DNA of 64,000 nt from DASUNQ01 sp044866775 (GCA_044866775.1 JBIOUG010000195.1:62001-126000); one strand, 5' to 3'. Positions 1 to 9,408 are shown, counted from the first letter of the stretch. Notes: generated by a model from the sequence alone, not told the origin. Numbers and translations: made by a program.

Positions 1-942
1 GACCTCGACGGCGGGCGGCTGGCGGCGGCGGCGCGGGTCTACCCGGCCCTCGGCGCCGTCGCCCGCGTCGCCGGGCGGCTGGCCGGCAATCCCTGGCTCG
101 CCGGCGGCACGGTGGCGGACGGGGAGCGGACACTCGCGGTCGGTTGGGAGAACGGGATCTGGACGGTCACGGGCGGCGAGGAGCCGCCGCGCGCGGCACC
201 AGCCAGTGGGGGCGGCGCGGACGTGATCGCCGGCAAGGCGCTCGCCGCCCTCCGCCTCGAAGAAGGGATCTCGCGCTTCCCCTCGGGCACCTACCTCCTG
301 CGGCGCAGCCAGGGCGACCTCGAGCTCCTGCTCGCGGGCGTCGAGACCCCCTACCTCGATCCGCGGCTCGCCGAGCTGCCCGCCGCCGACCGGCCGCTCC
401 TCTTGGCCGCCACCGAGAGCGCCGGCGGCGACGACCGCGGCGCGCCGGCGGCGCTGGCGCTCTACGCCGGAGGCTCGGTCTCGCGCTTCCATCTCCCCGG
501 GCTCGCGCTCTTCGAGGCGGCCGGGCGGGACGCGCCGCGGAGCAGCGGCTGGGCGCTGCCGGCCGGCGGCCTGCTGGAGCTGGTGCGCGGCGGGCTGCCC
601 GACGCGCGGGTTGCGGGCTGGCGCATCGTCGCCCTCGACCGCGTCAGCCTCGAGCGGGCGGCGCGCCTCGCGCCGCGCCTCGCCACGGTCGCCGATCCGC
701 GCGGGTCCGGCCGCCGCGGGCGTCTGGGGGTCGGCCTCTGGGCCGATCCGCGCGGCGCCCTCGGCGTCGTCCGCCGCGTCCGCACCGGCCTCGAGCGCGT
801 ACCCCTGGTGAGCCGGTCGGAGGTCCAGCGCTGGCGCGACTGGGAGACCGTCCTCACCCCCCTCGCCGCCTGCCGCGAGCTGTCTCTCGTCTCCACCGAC
901 TGGCCCGGCACCTTCCGCCTGCGGCTGGCCGGGTGCAATTGA
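1..942 (+). CDS. Hypothetical protein, 3' end only
   Basis: The frame is open from base 1, so the true start lies outside the window; about 313 residues are visible, ending in TGA. The protein is rich in Ala, Leu, Arg and Gly with several Trp residues and no recognisable catalytic motif, signal peptide or clear membrane span in the visible part. I do not recognise the family. It converges on the TonB-domain gene, with only 45 bases between the two stops. Codon use (G/C at third positions) matches the surrounding real genes and supports coding on this strand. Confidence 0.6.
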   Translation, partial: DLDGGRLAAAARVYPALGAVARVAGRLAGNPWLAGGTVADGERTLAVGWENGIWTVTGGEEPPRAAPASGGGADVIAGKALAALRLEEGISRFPSGTYLLRRSQGDLELLLAGVETPYLDPRLAELPAADRPLLLAATESAGGDDRGAPAALALYAGGSVSRFHLPGLALFEAAGRDAPRSSGWALPAGGLLELVRGGLPDARVAGWRIVALDRVSLERAARLAPRLATVADPRGSGRRGRLGVGLWADPRGALGVVRRVRTGLERVPLVSRSEVQRWRDWETVLTPLAACRELSLVSTDWPGTFRLRLAGCN

Positions 943-987
943 GCACCGCGACGACCTGGAAGAAGGCGACTCTGAGGCTGGGCCGGG

Positions 988-1983
988 TCACCGGGCGGCG
1001 GGCGGCGGCGGGGCGCCCGGCGGTTGGGTGTCCGGCGTCGGAGGCTCTGGAGCGGTCTCGGCGGCCGGCGCCTTGGCGCGCAGCTCGAGGGCGAGCTTCT
1101 GGAGCTCGCTCGCCTGTTCCTCCAGCGCCCGGCGCTCCTCGGCATCGGGCGTGAGCTTCGCCTTCTCGCGCAGCAGGAGGCTCTTGTAGCCGACCGCTTC
1201 GAGGGCGCCTTCCGGCTTCGTGGCCATGGCCTCGGACTCGGCCTGCAGCCCCAGCTCGACGACCTCGGCGCGCCGCTCGGCGCTCAGGGTCTGATCGTTG
1301 GCCGCCCACATGTACGCCACGGCGCCAACGCTGGCGAGGACCTCGTACCGTTCAGGGCCGCGATGGGCCAGTGCCAAGCGCCAGGCCTCGTCCAACCGGC
1401 CCTGGACCAGGAGCAGAAAGCACCGGGCGAGATCGAGCGCGGAATCCGCCGGGCGCTCGGTGGCCCAGCGATCGAGGAGCTCCATGGCCTCCTGATAGCG
1501 GTGGAACTGCAGGTGCGCTGCGAACTCGGGGTTCTTCTCCAGGAACTCGTGGAACGCGTTGCCAAGCGGGGGCGGACCGTCCTGGACCTGAAAGTTGACG
1601 GTCAGGGTGTAGTAGACCTTGACCGGCCGGCCGTCCATCGTGGCCGGCTTGAACTTCCACGTCCGAACGGCCTCCACGGCCGCCTGGTCGAGCCCCATGG
1701 GCAGGCCTTTGAGAACCTGTAGGTTGGTCACGTCGCCCTGCTCGTCGATGATCGCCTCCAGGATCACGATGCCCTGCACCCTGGCCTTGCGCGCCATCTC
1801 GGTATAGACCGGGTTCGCTCCCGAGAGCTTCTCCGGCCGGGTGACGTTCTCGCCGACCCGATACGGCGGCCCGGCCTCCGCGAGCGCCGCCGGTGTCTCG
1901 ACCGCCGAGGCTCCGCTGCCCAGAAGAAGGAGCAACGCAGGCACAAGGAGGACTCGCTTCGAAGCACCGGATTCGTAACGCAT
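988..1983 (-). CDS. Secreted TonB C-terminal-domain protein
   Basis: 331 residues. It starts with a signal peptide (hydrophobic run LLLVPALLLLLGSG-like within residues 10-26, then Ala-rich cleavage region). Residues about 50-135 match the TonB C-terminal fold: YTEMARKARVQG, then the VILEAIIDEQGDV strand and AVRTWKFKPATMDGRPV, which is the classic TonB-box-binding sheet. The C-terminal half is helical (TPR-like, then a coiled, Glu/Ala/Leu-rich segment) and ends in a Pro-rich tail. Such proteins may be periplasmic energy-transduction or scaffold proteins; no ExbB/ExbD is nearby, so an energising role is unproven. The ATG is preceded by AAGGAGATCGGAG, a good ribosome binding site. Confidence 0.85.
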   Translation of the reverse strand: MRYESGASKRVLLVPALLLLLGSGASAVETPAALAEAGPPYRVGENVTRPEKLSGANPVYTEMARKARVQGIVILEAIIDEQGDVTNLQVLKGLPMGLDQAAVEAVRTWKFKPATMDGRPVKVYYTLTVNFQVQDGPPPLGNAFHEFLEKNPEFAAHLQFHRYQEAMELLDRWATERPADSALDLARCFLLLVQGRLDEAWRLALAHRGPERYEVLASVGAVAYMWAANDQTLSAERRAEVVELGLQAESEAMATKPEGALEAVGYKSLLLREKAKLTPDAEERRALEEQASELQKLALELRAKAPAAETAPEPPTPDTQPPGAPPPPAAR

Positions 1984-2130
1984 CTCCGATCTCCTTCCGG
2001 CAGTTGCTCGCTGCAGAGCCCGCCGCCTGCTTTCTGAAGCAGCGCCTAAATTCTATCGCGGGCGGCCGCGGCTCGCCAACGGAGGCCAAGAAGGTAGAGG
2101 CGCTGGCGCGACGGATCGCGATAGACTGTG

Positions 2131-2157
2131 CACGGCGTGCACATCGTGCACGCCGTG
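2131..2157. promoter_or_regulatory. Perfect palindrome, probable toxin-antitoxin operator
   Basis: Two perfect 12-base arms (CACGGCGTGCAC and its complement) around a 3-base centre ATC. GTGCAC occurs three times in 2128-2151. The last base of the palindrome is the first base of the ribosome binding site GGAGGG (2157-2162) of the antitoxin gene at 2168, and TAGACT (2122-2127), a possible -10 box, lies just upstream. Binding of the antitoxin here would block transcription; the RNA hairpin would also abut the ribosome site. Confidence 0.6.
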
Positions 2158-2167
2158 GAGGGTAGCG

Positions 2168-2599
2168 ATGACCGCACGCGCGAGAGGACTCCGCCTTCCC
2201 GGCGATCTCGAACAGGAGATTGCGCGCGAGGCCGAAGCACGTGGCAAGTCCTGGTCGGCCACCACGCAGGAGCTGCTCAGCGAGGCCGTCAAGATGCGCC
2301 GTGCGCCGGGGATCGTCTTCGCGGATGGGCCCAGCGGCCGTCGCGCTGTGGTGGCGGGCAGCGGGCTCGACGTCTGGGAGATTGTCCGCGCCTGGAAGGA
2401 AGCTCGACAGGACTTCGCTGCGCTGCGTCAGGAGTTTGGCTGGCTCAGCGAGCCCCAGCTCCGTGCCGCGCTCGCCTATTACGAGCTCTACCCGCAGGAG
2501 ATCGACGCCCGGCTCGCTCGGGAGGAGGCTTGGTCCGCCGAGAACCTCCGTCGCGAGCATCCGGCGCTCGCCGCCAAAGCCCATCCTAGCGGCCGATGA
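2168..2599 (+). CDS. DUF433-type antitoxin (VapB45-like)
   Basis: 143 residues. The N-terminal part (MTARARGLRLPGDLEQEIAR, residues 1-45) looks like a ribbon-helix-helix style DNA-binding segment, and residues about 50-130 resemble DUF433 (PGIVFADGPSGRRAVVAGSGLDVWEIV, then a helix pair ending in YELYPQEID), the region that in known pairs binds a PIN-like toxin. The stop overlaps the next gene by four bases (ATGA), so the two products are translationally coupled. The promoter region contains a perfect palindrome that the protein probably binds. Start ATG has GGAGGG five bases upstream. Confidence 0.8.
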   Translation: MTARARGLRLPGDLEQEIAREAEARGKSWSATTQELLSEAVKMRRAPGIVFADGPSGRRAVVAGSGLDVWEIVRAWKEARQDFAALRQEFGWLSEPQLRAALAYYELYPQEIDARLAREEAWSAENLRREHPALAAKAHPSGR

Positions 2600-2946
2600 G
2601 GTTTCTCCTCGACGAGGATCTGGCTCCGGCAATCGCAGAGATCGCGCGCGGCCGAGGACTCGACGTCGTGAGCGTCCACGAGGTGGATCGGCGGCAGTAC
2701 ACCGATGAAGAGCAACTCCGCTATGCGGCCGCGCAGGGCCGCGTCCTCATCACGCGCAACCGTGACGACTTCATCCGTTTGACGGTCGCCTGCTTCCACG
2801 CAGCGGCTCCTCACCCGGGGGTCCTGATCGTGCCGTGGAGCCTGCCCAACCGCAAGCCGGAGCAGGTCGTGCGAGCACTGACGCACTGGCTTGACCGGCG
2901 GCCCACCGAGTCCGTTTCGATGGAGTACCTGATCGACTTTCTTTGA
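2596..2946 (+). CDS. DUF5615 PIN-like toxin (VapC45-like)
   Basis: 116 residues. The family hallmark is plain: MRFLLDEDLAPAIAEIARGR at the N-terminus, with the acidic LDED that forms part of a PIN-like nuclease site, then LITRNRDDFIRL (residues about 52-65) with the second acidic patch, and GVLIVPW as a core strand. Members are predicted ribonucleases kept in check by DUF433 partners. The upstream DUF433 gene overlaps by four bases, which is the normal antitoxin-toxin order. No truncation is evident. Confidence 0.82.
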   Translation: MRFLLDEDLAPAIAEIARGRGLDVVSVHEVDRRQYTDEEQLRYAAAQGRVLITRNRDDFIRLTVACFHAAAPHPGVLIVPWSLPNRKPEQVVRALTHWLDRRPTESVSMEYLIDFL

Positions 2947-3228
2947 CCTGCGGGACGAACGGCGCACGGGCTGACATTGACGCACGCAATTGGCGGTGGC
3001 GCACCATTCGAAGTAACCGAGCACCTGCAACGAGATGTGTCTGCCCCGACGGCAGAGCCGCGAAGACATCGGGTAGAGGCTCGGGCCGCCGCTGCCGGCA
3101 GGGCCAGAACACCAGGGTCACCGGCGAGGACCAGGCGCGGCGGTACGGCCGCGCCTGATCGGCACCGACCGGCCTCACTTCGACCAGCGTTCTAGTCCCT
3201 CGGGGATGCCTGCCCGCGCCGGCTGGGA

Positions 3229-3606
3229 CTACTGCGTCGCGTTTTCCCGTGCAGCCGGTGCGGGCGCCGCCAAGCTGCAAAAGGCGGCGCGCCCGCTGCG
3301 CGAGAGCGGGTTGAGCCACTCGGCGAACTGCTCCGCCGGCGTGAGCGCCACCATGGAGAGGTCTGCTTGCACTGCGCCGGCCGCAAGCCCCCCGGGACAG
3401 GGGGGCTGCCCCGAACACACTCCCCACGCCCCGCAAGTGGTCGTCGATCCGTCGGAATCGGCGCACGGTGCGAAGCACGCCATCTGGCAGTCGCACTTGC
3501 AGTCGCAGGGCCTGGGCTGTGGGCCTCCCGGGCAGGCGGCGTCGGCAGCAGCGGAGAAGGCAAAGAGGAGTCCGAGAACCAGAGCGAGTCGCGGTAGCAG
3601 TTTCAT
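3229..3606 (-). CDS. Small cysteine-rich secreted protein
   Basis: 125 residues. A clear signal peptide (KLLPRLALVLGLLFAFSAAADA, residues 2-23, cleavage after ADA) is followed by a dense Cys segment, CPGGPQPRPCDCKCDCQMAC and further Cys to about residue 70, giving at least ten Cys in 50 residues; this suggests disulfides or metal binding outside the cytoplasm. The C-terminal half is ordinary and ends PAPAARENATQ. I know no family for it. It has a strong ribosome site (AAGGAGG, 9 bases before ATG) and its own promoter, so it is likely a real, expressed gene. Confidence 0.7.
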   Translation of the reverse strand: MKLLPRLALVLGLLFAFSAAADAACPGGPQPRPCDCKCDCQMACFAPCADSDGSTTTCGAWGVCSGQPPCPGGLAAGAVQADLSMVALTPAEQFAEWLNPLSRSGRAAFCSLAAPAPAARENATQ

Positions 3607-3627
3607 TTGTTCTTCCTCCTTTAGCGA

Positions 3628-3656
3628 TTCATAGAACAGACGCGCGACTCTGTCAA
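3628..3656 (-). promoter_or_regulatory. Sigma-70-type promoter for the Cys-rich secreted protein
   Basis: Read on the minus strand: TTGACA, 17-base spacer, TATGAA. It lies 22 bases upstream of the ATG at 3606 and is back to back with the yceD promoter. Confidence 0.65.
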
Positions 3657-3675
3657 GGTTCCCGACAGGGGAGAT

Positions 3676-3704
3676 TTGACAGCCGGGGAATCACCCCTTA
3701 CCCT
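3676..3704 (+). promoter_or_regulatory. Sigma-70-type promoter for yceD-rpmF-plsX-fab
   Basis: TTGACA at 3676-3681, 17-base spacer, TACCCT at 3699-3704, 27 bases before the yceD ATG. It diverges from the promoter at 3628-3656 with 19 bases between the two -35 boxes. Confidence 0.65.
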
Positions 3705-3730
3705 ACGCCGTTGGCCCGGTCGGAGGTCGC

Positions 3731-4264
3731 ATGCGTATTTGGCTTGATCAGGTCCGCGACGAGCCTTTCGACTGGGAGGAGACGCAGCAGGTGGCCGCCG
3801 AGGAGCTGGGGCGGCCGGAGCTGGTTTCCTTGGGGCCGGTCTCGTGGCGGGGTCGGGTGCTCTTCGTCGACCCCGGGTATCTGCTGCGGGCGCGGCTCTC
3901 CTACGAGCAGACGCTCACCTGCAACCGCTGCCTCAAGCCCTTCACCGAGCAGACTGCCCCGGAGGCGGAGCTGCTCTTCGAGGTGGGGGCCCCGGCGGCT
4001 GGTGCCGGCGAGCACGAGCTGCACGGTGACGACCTGGCGACGGTCTTCCTGGAGGAGGAGATCCTGGAGACCGGCCCGGTGCTCGTCGAGCAGCTCCAGC
4101 TCAACGTCCCGATGATGCCCCTCTGCCGGCCGGACTGCCGGGGGCTCTGCCCGCTGTGCGGCGCCGACCGCAACGTCGAGCAGTGCACGTGCGAGGAGCG
4201 GTCGGAGGACCCCCGCTGGGCGGCTCTCGCGGCGATCCGCGACCGCCTGGCCGGGGACGAATGA
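3731..4264 (+). CDS. yceD: YceD family (DUF177) protein
   Basis: 177 residues, the usual length. The family pattern is present: a conserved TCNRCLKPF Cys pair at about residues 63-71 and a C-terminal CRPDCRGLCPLCGADRN cluster at about 135-151 that probably binds zinc. YceD is implicated in 23S rRNA maturation and is encoded immediately before rpmF (ribosomal protein L32) and the fatty acid genes in many bacteria; that order is kept here, with 32 bases to rpmF. Start ATG follows the promoter at 3676-3704. Confidence 0.9.
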   Translation: MRIWLDQVRDEPFDWEETQQVAAEELGRPELVSLGPVSWRGRVLFVDPGYLLRARLSYEQTLTCNRCLKPFTEQTAPEAELLFEVGAPAAGAGEHELHGDDLATVFLEEEILETGPVLVEQLQLNVPMMPLCRPDCRGLCPLCGADRNVEQCTCEERSEDPRWAALAAIRDRLAGDE

Positions 4265-4296
4265 ACGCGACGGCAATCTGAACGAGGCCCACGACC

Positions 4297-4482
4297 ATGC
4301 CGAACCCCAAGCGACGCCACTCCAAGGCCCGCCGCGACAAGCGCCGGGCGCACGACGCCCTCGCCCGGCCCGCCACCTCGACCTGCCCGAACTGCGGCGA
4401 GTCGAAGCTGCCGCACCGCGCCTGCAGCCACTGCGGCTACTACCGCGGGCGGCAGGTGGTGGACGTGAAAGAGAAGACGTAG
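4297..4482 (+). CDS. rpmF: 50S ribosomal protein L32
   Basis: 61 residues, normal size. The N-terminus MPNPKRRHSKARRDKRRAHD is typical L32 and the zinc-binding form is kept, with CPNCGESKLPHRACSHCGYY giving four Cys (C+ type). It binds 23S rRNA in the large subunit. It sits between yceD and plsX as in many genomes, which links ribosome and membrane lipid synthesis genes on one transcript. Confidence 0.95.
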   Translation: MPNPKRRHSKARRDKRRAHDALARPATSTCPNCGESKLPHRACSHCGYYRGRQVVDVKEKT

Positions 4483-4789
4483 GGGACGACGACCAAGACA
4501 AAGAAAAAGATCGGGTGCGGCGGGAAGGCGGCTGGCGGAGGGGATGGGCTGCGGCGAGGGGGCCGTGGTGCTCGTGCCGCTGCGGAAAGACTGCTGAGCA
4601 GGCAAGACTGCCGGGACAAGACTGCCGGGAGTAGCCTGTTGGTCTTCTGCGCGGGAGGAACCGGGCCGGCTACAATCCGCCTGTTGCCGCGGAAGCGGCT
4701 CCGCTCGGCACCACCTGCCGCATGCCCCGTTCCCCCTTATCTGAAAGCCTTTTTCTTTCTCTTGCCCTGACCCTGACCTCGCCCGCACG
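4483..4789 (+). repeat. Intergenic region with a 14-bp tandem repeat
   Basis: The 307 bases between rpmF and plsX hold no convincing gene. A perfect tandem pair of CAAGACTGCCGGGA lies at 4603-4616 and 4617-4630. TACAAT at 4671-4676 resembles a -10 box, but no -35 box sits at 16-18 bases, so I do not call a promoter. No hairpin followed by T residues was found, so read-through from yceD-rpmF into plsX is possible. Confidence 0.5.
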
Positions 4790-5848
4790 ATGACGACCAT
4801 CGCCGTCGACGCCATGGGAGGCGACTTCGCTCCGCGGTGCGCGGTCGAGGGGGCCGTCCGCGCCGCGGCGCAGGACGGGGCCTCGATCCTCCTCGTCGGC
4901 GACACCGCGCGGCTCGAGGTCGAGCTGGCGCGCCTCGCCAAGCGCCGCGGCGGCGGCGAGGGTGTGGCGGGCGTCGAGCTGGTGCACGCCGAGGAGGTGG
5001 TCGGCATGGACGAGCCGGCGATCACGCCGATCCGGAAGAAGCGCCGGTCGTCGATCCGTCTCTGCGCCGAGCTGGTGCGCGACGGGCGCGCGCAGTCGAT
5101 GGTCACCGCCGGCAACACCGGCGCGGCCATGATCGCCGCCAAGATGGTCATCGGCGCGATCCGCGGCGTCGAGCGGCCGGCGCTGGCGGCGGTGATGCCC
5201 ACCAAGGGCGGCCGCGTGGTGCTCCTCGACGTCGGCGCCAACGTCGACAGCAAGCCCTCGCATCTGCGGGAGTTCGCGGTCATGGGGCACTTCTACGCCC
5301 AGGAAGTGCTGGGCACCCCGGCGCCGCGCGTCGGGCTCCTGTCGATCGGCGAGGAGGAGTCGAAGGGCACCGACCTGACGCGCGAGGTGTTCAAGGTCTT
5401 GAAGCGCACCGGCCTCAACTTCGTCGGCAACGTCGAGGGGCGCGACGTCTTCAACGGCTCGGTCGACGTCATCGTCTGCGACGGCTTCGTCGGCAACGTC
5501 GTGCTCAAGAGCGCCGAGGCGCTGGCCGAGCTGATCGCCTCGATGCTGCGCGAGGAGCTGGGACGGACGGCGCGGACCAAGGCGGGCTATCTCCTCGCCA
5601 AGCCCGCCTTCGAGCGCTTCCGCGGCCGCACCCACTACAGCGAGTACGGCGCGGCGCCGCTGCTCGGGGTCGACGGCGGCTGCTTCATCGGCCACGGGCG
5701 CTCGAACGCGGTGGCGATCCAGAACGCCATCCGCCGCGCGGTCGAGTTCTCGGCCGCCGCCGTGCACAGGAAGATCGGCGAGAAGGTGGCGGAGCTGCAC
5801 GACGAGGAGCAGCGGCTGCTCGGGGCGCAGGAGGTGGGGGCCGGATGA
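4790..5848 (+). CDS. plsX: Phosphate acyltransferase PlsX
   Basis: 352 residues. PlsX makes acyl-phosphate from acyl-ACP for phosphatidic acid synthesis at the membrane. The N-terminus MTTIAVDAMGGDFAPRCAVEGA is the family signature, followed by TAGNTGAAM (residues about 104-112), LDVGANVD, GLLSIGEEESKGTDL and DGFVGNVVLKSAE. The product is full length. Its stop overlaps the fabD start (ATGA), the usual plsX-fab arrangement, but fabH is missing between them. Confidence 0.96.
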   Translation: MTTIAVDAMGGDFAPRCAVEGAVRAAAQDGASILLVGDTARLEVELARLAKRRGGGEGVAGVELVHAEEVVGMDEPAITPIRKKRRSSIRLCAELVRDGRAQSMVTAGNTGAAMIAAKMVIGAIRGVERPALAAVMPTKGGRVVLLDVGANVDSKPSHLREFAVMGHFYAQEVLGTPAPRVGLLSIGEEESKGTDLTREVFKVLKRTGLNFVGNVEGRDVFNGSVDVIVCDGFVGNVVLKSAEALAELIASMLREELGRTARTKAGYLLAKPAFERFRGRTHYSEYGAAPLLGVDGGCFIGHGRSNAVAIQNAIRRAVEFSAAAVHRKIGEKVAELHDEEQRLLGAQEVGAG

Positions 5849-6807
5849 GCGGCGAGCCGCTCGCCGGACGCCGGACCGCCTTCATCTTTCCCGGCCAGGG
5901 ATCGCAGAAGGTGGGGATGGGCCGCGCCTGGGCGAAGGCCTCGGAGGCCGCGCGGCGGACCTTCGAGGAAGCGGACGCGGCGCTCGGCTTCCCGCTCGCC
6001 CGCCTGTGCTGGGAGGGCCCCGAGGAGGAGCTGGGGCTCACGGTCAACACCCAGCCCGCCCTCCTCGCCACCTCGGTCGCCATCCACCGGGCGCTCGCCG
6101 GAACGCCGCTCGCCGGCGTCCGGCCGGTGGCGATGGCCGGCCACAGCCTCGGCGAGTACTCGGCGCTGGTGGCGGCGGGCGCACTGCCGTTCGACGCCGC
6201 GCTCCGCCTGGTGCGCCGGCGCGGCGAGCTGATGCAGGCGGCGGTGCCGGTGGGGGAGGGGGCGATGGCGGCGATCCTCGGGCTCGACGCCGAGGCGGTC
6301 GCCGGCGTTTCCGCGGACGCGAGCCGCGAAGGGTCGCTGTGCGCCGTCGCCAACTTGAACGCGCCCGTGCAGACGGTGATCGCCGGGCACAGGGCGGCGG
6401 TCGATCGCGCCGTCGAGCTGGCGCGCGAGCGCGGCGCGAAGAAGGCGACGCTCCTCGCCGTCTCGGCGCCGTTCCATTCGCCGCTCATGCGCCCGGCGCG
6501 CGTCGGGATGGCCGAGCCGCTCCGCGCGGCGCCCTTCGCCGACCCGGCGGTGCCGGTGGTGACCAACGTCGCCGCGGCGCCGGTCGCGACCGCCGAGGCG
6601 GCGCGCGACGCCCTGCTGCGGCAGATCGACAGCCCGGTGCGCTGGGTCGAGTCGGTGCGCTGGATGGAGACCTCGGGCGGCGTCGAGCTCTATCTCGAGC
6701 TCGGTCCCGGGAACGTCCTCGCCGGCCTCGTCCGCCGCATCGTGACCGCCGGCGCGGTCGCCAGCCTGGGCGAGCCCGAGCAGGTGGAGAAGCTGCTCGC
6801 GGCGTAG
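5845..6807 (+). CDS. fabD: Malonyl-CoA:ACP transacylase
   Basis: 320 residues. FabD moves malonyl groups from CoA to acyl carrier protein. Visible motifs: FIFPGQGSQKVGMG at the N-terminus, the nucleophile GHSLGEYSAL (Ser about residue 97), the Arg-containing MQAAVPVGEGAMAAI region, and the catalytic His in SAPFHSPLM. I chose ATG 5845 because it overlaps the plsX stop and gives the normal length, although the frame stays open far upstream through GC bias. The stop TAG lies inside the first copy of an 80-bp palindromic tandem repeat. Confidence 0.95.
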   Translation: MSGEPLAGRRTAFIFPGQGSQKVGMGRAWAKASEAARRTFEEADAALGFPLARLCWEGPEEELGLTVNTQPALLATSVAIHRALAGTPLAGVRPVAMAGHSLGEYSALVAAGALPFDAALRLVRRRGELMQAAVPVGEGAMAAILGLDAEAVAGVSADASREGSLCAVANLNAPVQTVIAGHRAAVDRAVELARERGAKKATLLAVSAPFHSPLMRPARVGMAEPLRAAPFADPAVPVVTNVAAAPVATAEAARDALLRQIDSPVRWVESVRWMETSGGVELYLELGPGNVLAGLVRRIVTAGAVASLGEPEQVEKLLAA

Positions 6808-6958
6808 GAGCCCGTCGCGCTGGGCGCGCGACGGAAAGCGCTCCTACGCATTGATTGGAGCCCGGCGCGAAAGCCTTCGCGGCGTAGGAGCCCGTCGCGC
6901 TGGGCGCGCGACGGAAAGCGCTCCGAGACATTGATTGGAGCCCGGCGCGAAAGCCTTC
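6799..6958 (+). repeat. 80-bp tandem repeat made of two palindromes
   Basis: Two head-to-tail copies of 80 bases, 6799-6878 and 6879-6958, nearly identical. Each holds a hairpin CCGTCGCGC-TGGGC-GCGCGACGG; in copy 1 it is extended by an outer pair CGTAGGAGC/GCTCCTACG (6803-6848). A second hairpin, GGCGCGAA-AGCC-TTCGCGCC, is complete only at the end of copy 2. The second palindrome with its flank recurs at 37315-37342, so this is a dispersed REP-like family. The repeat covers the fabD stop codon and fills the fabD-fabG gap. Confidence 0.85.
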
Positions 6959-6996
6959 GCGCCTTGGCGCGCGGCGGCACGGGTACGGGAGGACCG

Positions 6997-7740
6997 ATGC
7001 TGAGGCTCGACGGCAGGACGGCGCTGGTGACCGGCGCCTCGCAGGGGATCGGCGAGGCGGTGGCGCGGCGCCTGGCGCAGCAGGGGGCGCGCGTGGTGCT
7101 GGCGGCGCGCAGCGAGGACAAGCTCCGCGCCCTCTCCGACGAGATCGCCGCCGCCGGCGGCGCGGCGCTGCCCCACGCGCTCGACCTCGCCGACTCGGCG
7201 GGCGCGGCGGCGCGGGTCAAGGAGCTGCCCGAGGCGTGGTCGGCGATCGACATCCTGGTCAACAACGCCGGCATCACCGCCGACAACTTGCTGGCGCGCA
7301 TGAGCCTCGAGGACTGGGAGCGGGTGCTGCGCACCAACCTGACCGGCGCCTACGTCTTGAGCCGCGAGGTGCTGCGCGGCATGATGCGCCGGCGCTGGGG
7401 GCGGATCATCTCGATCTCCTCGGTCGTCGGCATGATGGGCAATGCCGGCCAGGCCAACTACGCGGCCTCGAAGGCCGGGCTGATCGGCTTCAGCAAGTCG
7501 CTCGCGCGGGAGCTCGGGAGCCGCAACATCACGGTCAACGTGGTGGCCCCCGGGCTCATCGAGACCGCCATGACCGCGGCGCTCGCCGAGGAGGCGCGCC
7601 AGCAGCTCGCGGCCGGAATCGCCCTGCGCCGCCTTGGCACCCCGGACGACGTGGCGTGGGCCGTCGTCTTCCTCGCCAGCGAGGAGGCCGGCTACGTCAC
7701 CGGCGACGTGCTCAACGTCTCCGGGGGGCTGTACTTCTGA
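6997..7740 (+). CDS. fabG: 3-oxoacyl-[ACP] reductase
   Basis: 247 residues. FabG reduces 3-ketoacyl-ACP with NADPH. It shows the SDR pattern: TGASQGIGEAVARR cofactor loop (about residues 13-26), NNAGIT, the catalytic Ser in ISSVVGMMGNAGQ and the YAASKAG Tyr-Lys pair, and a C-terminal GYVTGDVLNVSGGLYF typical of FabG. ATG 6997 is chosen over upstream in-frame codons because GGGAGGA lies four bases before it and the length fits the family; the upstream part is repeat DNA. Confidence 0.95.
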   Translation: MLRLDGRTALVTGASQGIGEAVARRLAQQGARVVLAARSEDKLRALSDEIAAAGGAALPHALDLADSAGAAARVKELPEAWSAIDILVNNAGITADNLLARMSLEDWERVLRTNLTGAYVLSREVLRGMMRRRWGRIISISSVVGMMGNAGQANYAASKAGLIGFSKSLARELGSRNITVNVVAPGLIETAMTAALAEEARQQLAAGIALRRLGTPDDVAWAVVFLASEEAGYVTGDVLNVSGGLYF

Positions 7741-7777
7741 CCGCCGGGGACTGCCCCGGGAGGGCGCATTCAAGTGC

Positions 7778-7806
7778 TTGGACTCGCCCCGGCTTTGTGC
7801 TACAAC
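7778..7806 (+). promoter_or_regulatory. Promoter in front of acpP
   Basis: TTGGAC at 7778-7783, 17-base spacer, TACAAC at 7801-7806, with TGC directly before the -10 box (extended -10). The position, about 41 bases before the acpP ATG, fits a dedicated promoter for the very abundant acyl carrier protein. Confidence 0.65.
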
Positions 7807-7847
7807 CCCGGGGCTGGCCGGATCGAACCATGGAGGGAGGAGAACCG

Positions 7848-8090
7848 ATGGCCGTCGCAGACAAGGTCAAGAGCATCATCGTGGAGCAGCTCGGAGTCGA
7901 CGAGGACGAGGTCACCATGGACGCCAGCTTCACGGACGACCTGGGCGCCGACTCGCTCGACATCGTGGAGCTGGTCATGGCCTTCGAGGAGGAGTTCGGG
8001 ATCGAGATCCCGGACGAGGAGGCGGAGAAGATCGGCAACGTCCGCGAGGCCGTGGAGTACATCGAGCAGAACGCCGGAGAGCACAACTAG
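7848..8090 (+). CDS. acpP: Acyl carrier protein
   Basis: 80 residues, standard size and acidic. The phosphopantetheine site DDLGADSLDIVELVMAFEEE is intact, with Ser at about residue 38. It carries growing acyl chains for FabD, FabG, FabF and PlsX encoded beside it. The ribosome site GGAGGGAGGAG ends five bases before ATG, one of the strongest in the window, and a separate promoter lies upstream. Confidence 0.97.
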   Translation: MAVADKVKSIIVEQLGVDEDEVTMDASFTDDLGADSLDIVELVMAFEEEFGIEIPDEEAEKIGNVREAVEYIEQNAGEHN

Positions 8091-8125
8091 CCCGCGACCC
8101 TCTCGACCCCCCTCAGTCCAACCCT

Positions 8126-9382
<1,257 letters not shown>

Positions 9383-9408
9383 GGCACTCGCTAAGAACCA
9401 CGCCCTCC

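Noticed and set aside
4639..4676. Promoter for plsX from TTGGTC and TACAAT
   Set aside because: The spacer would be 26 bases; only the -10-like box remains.
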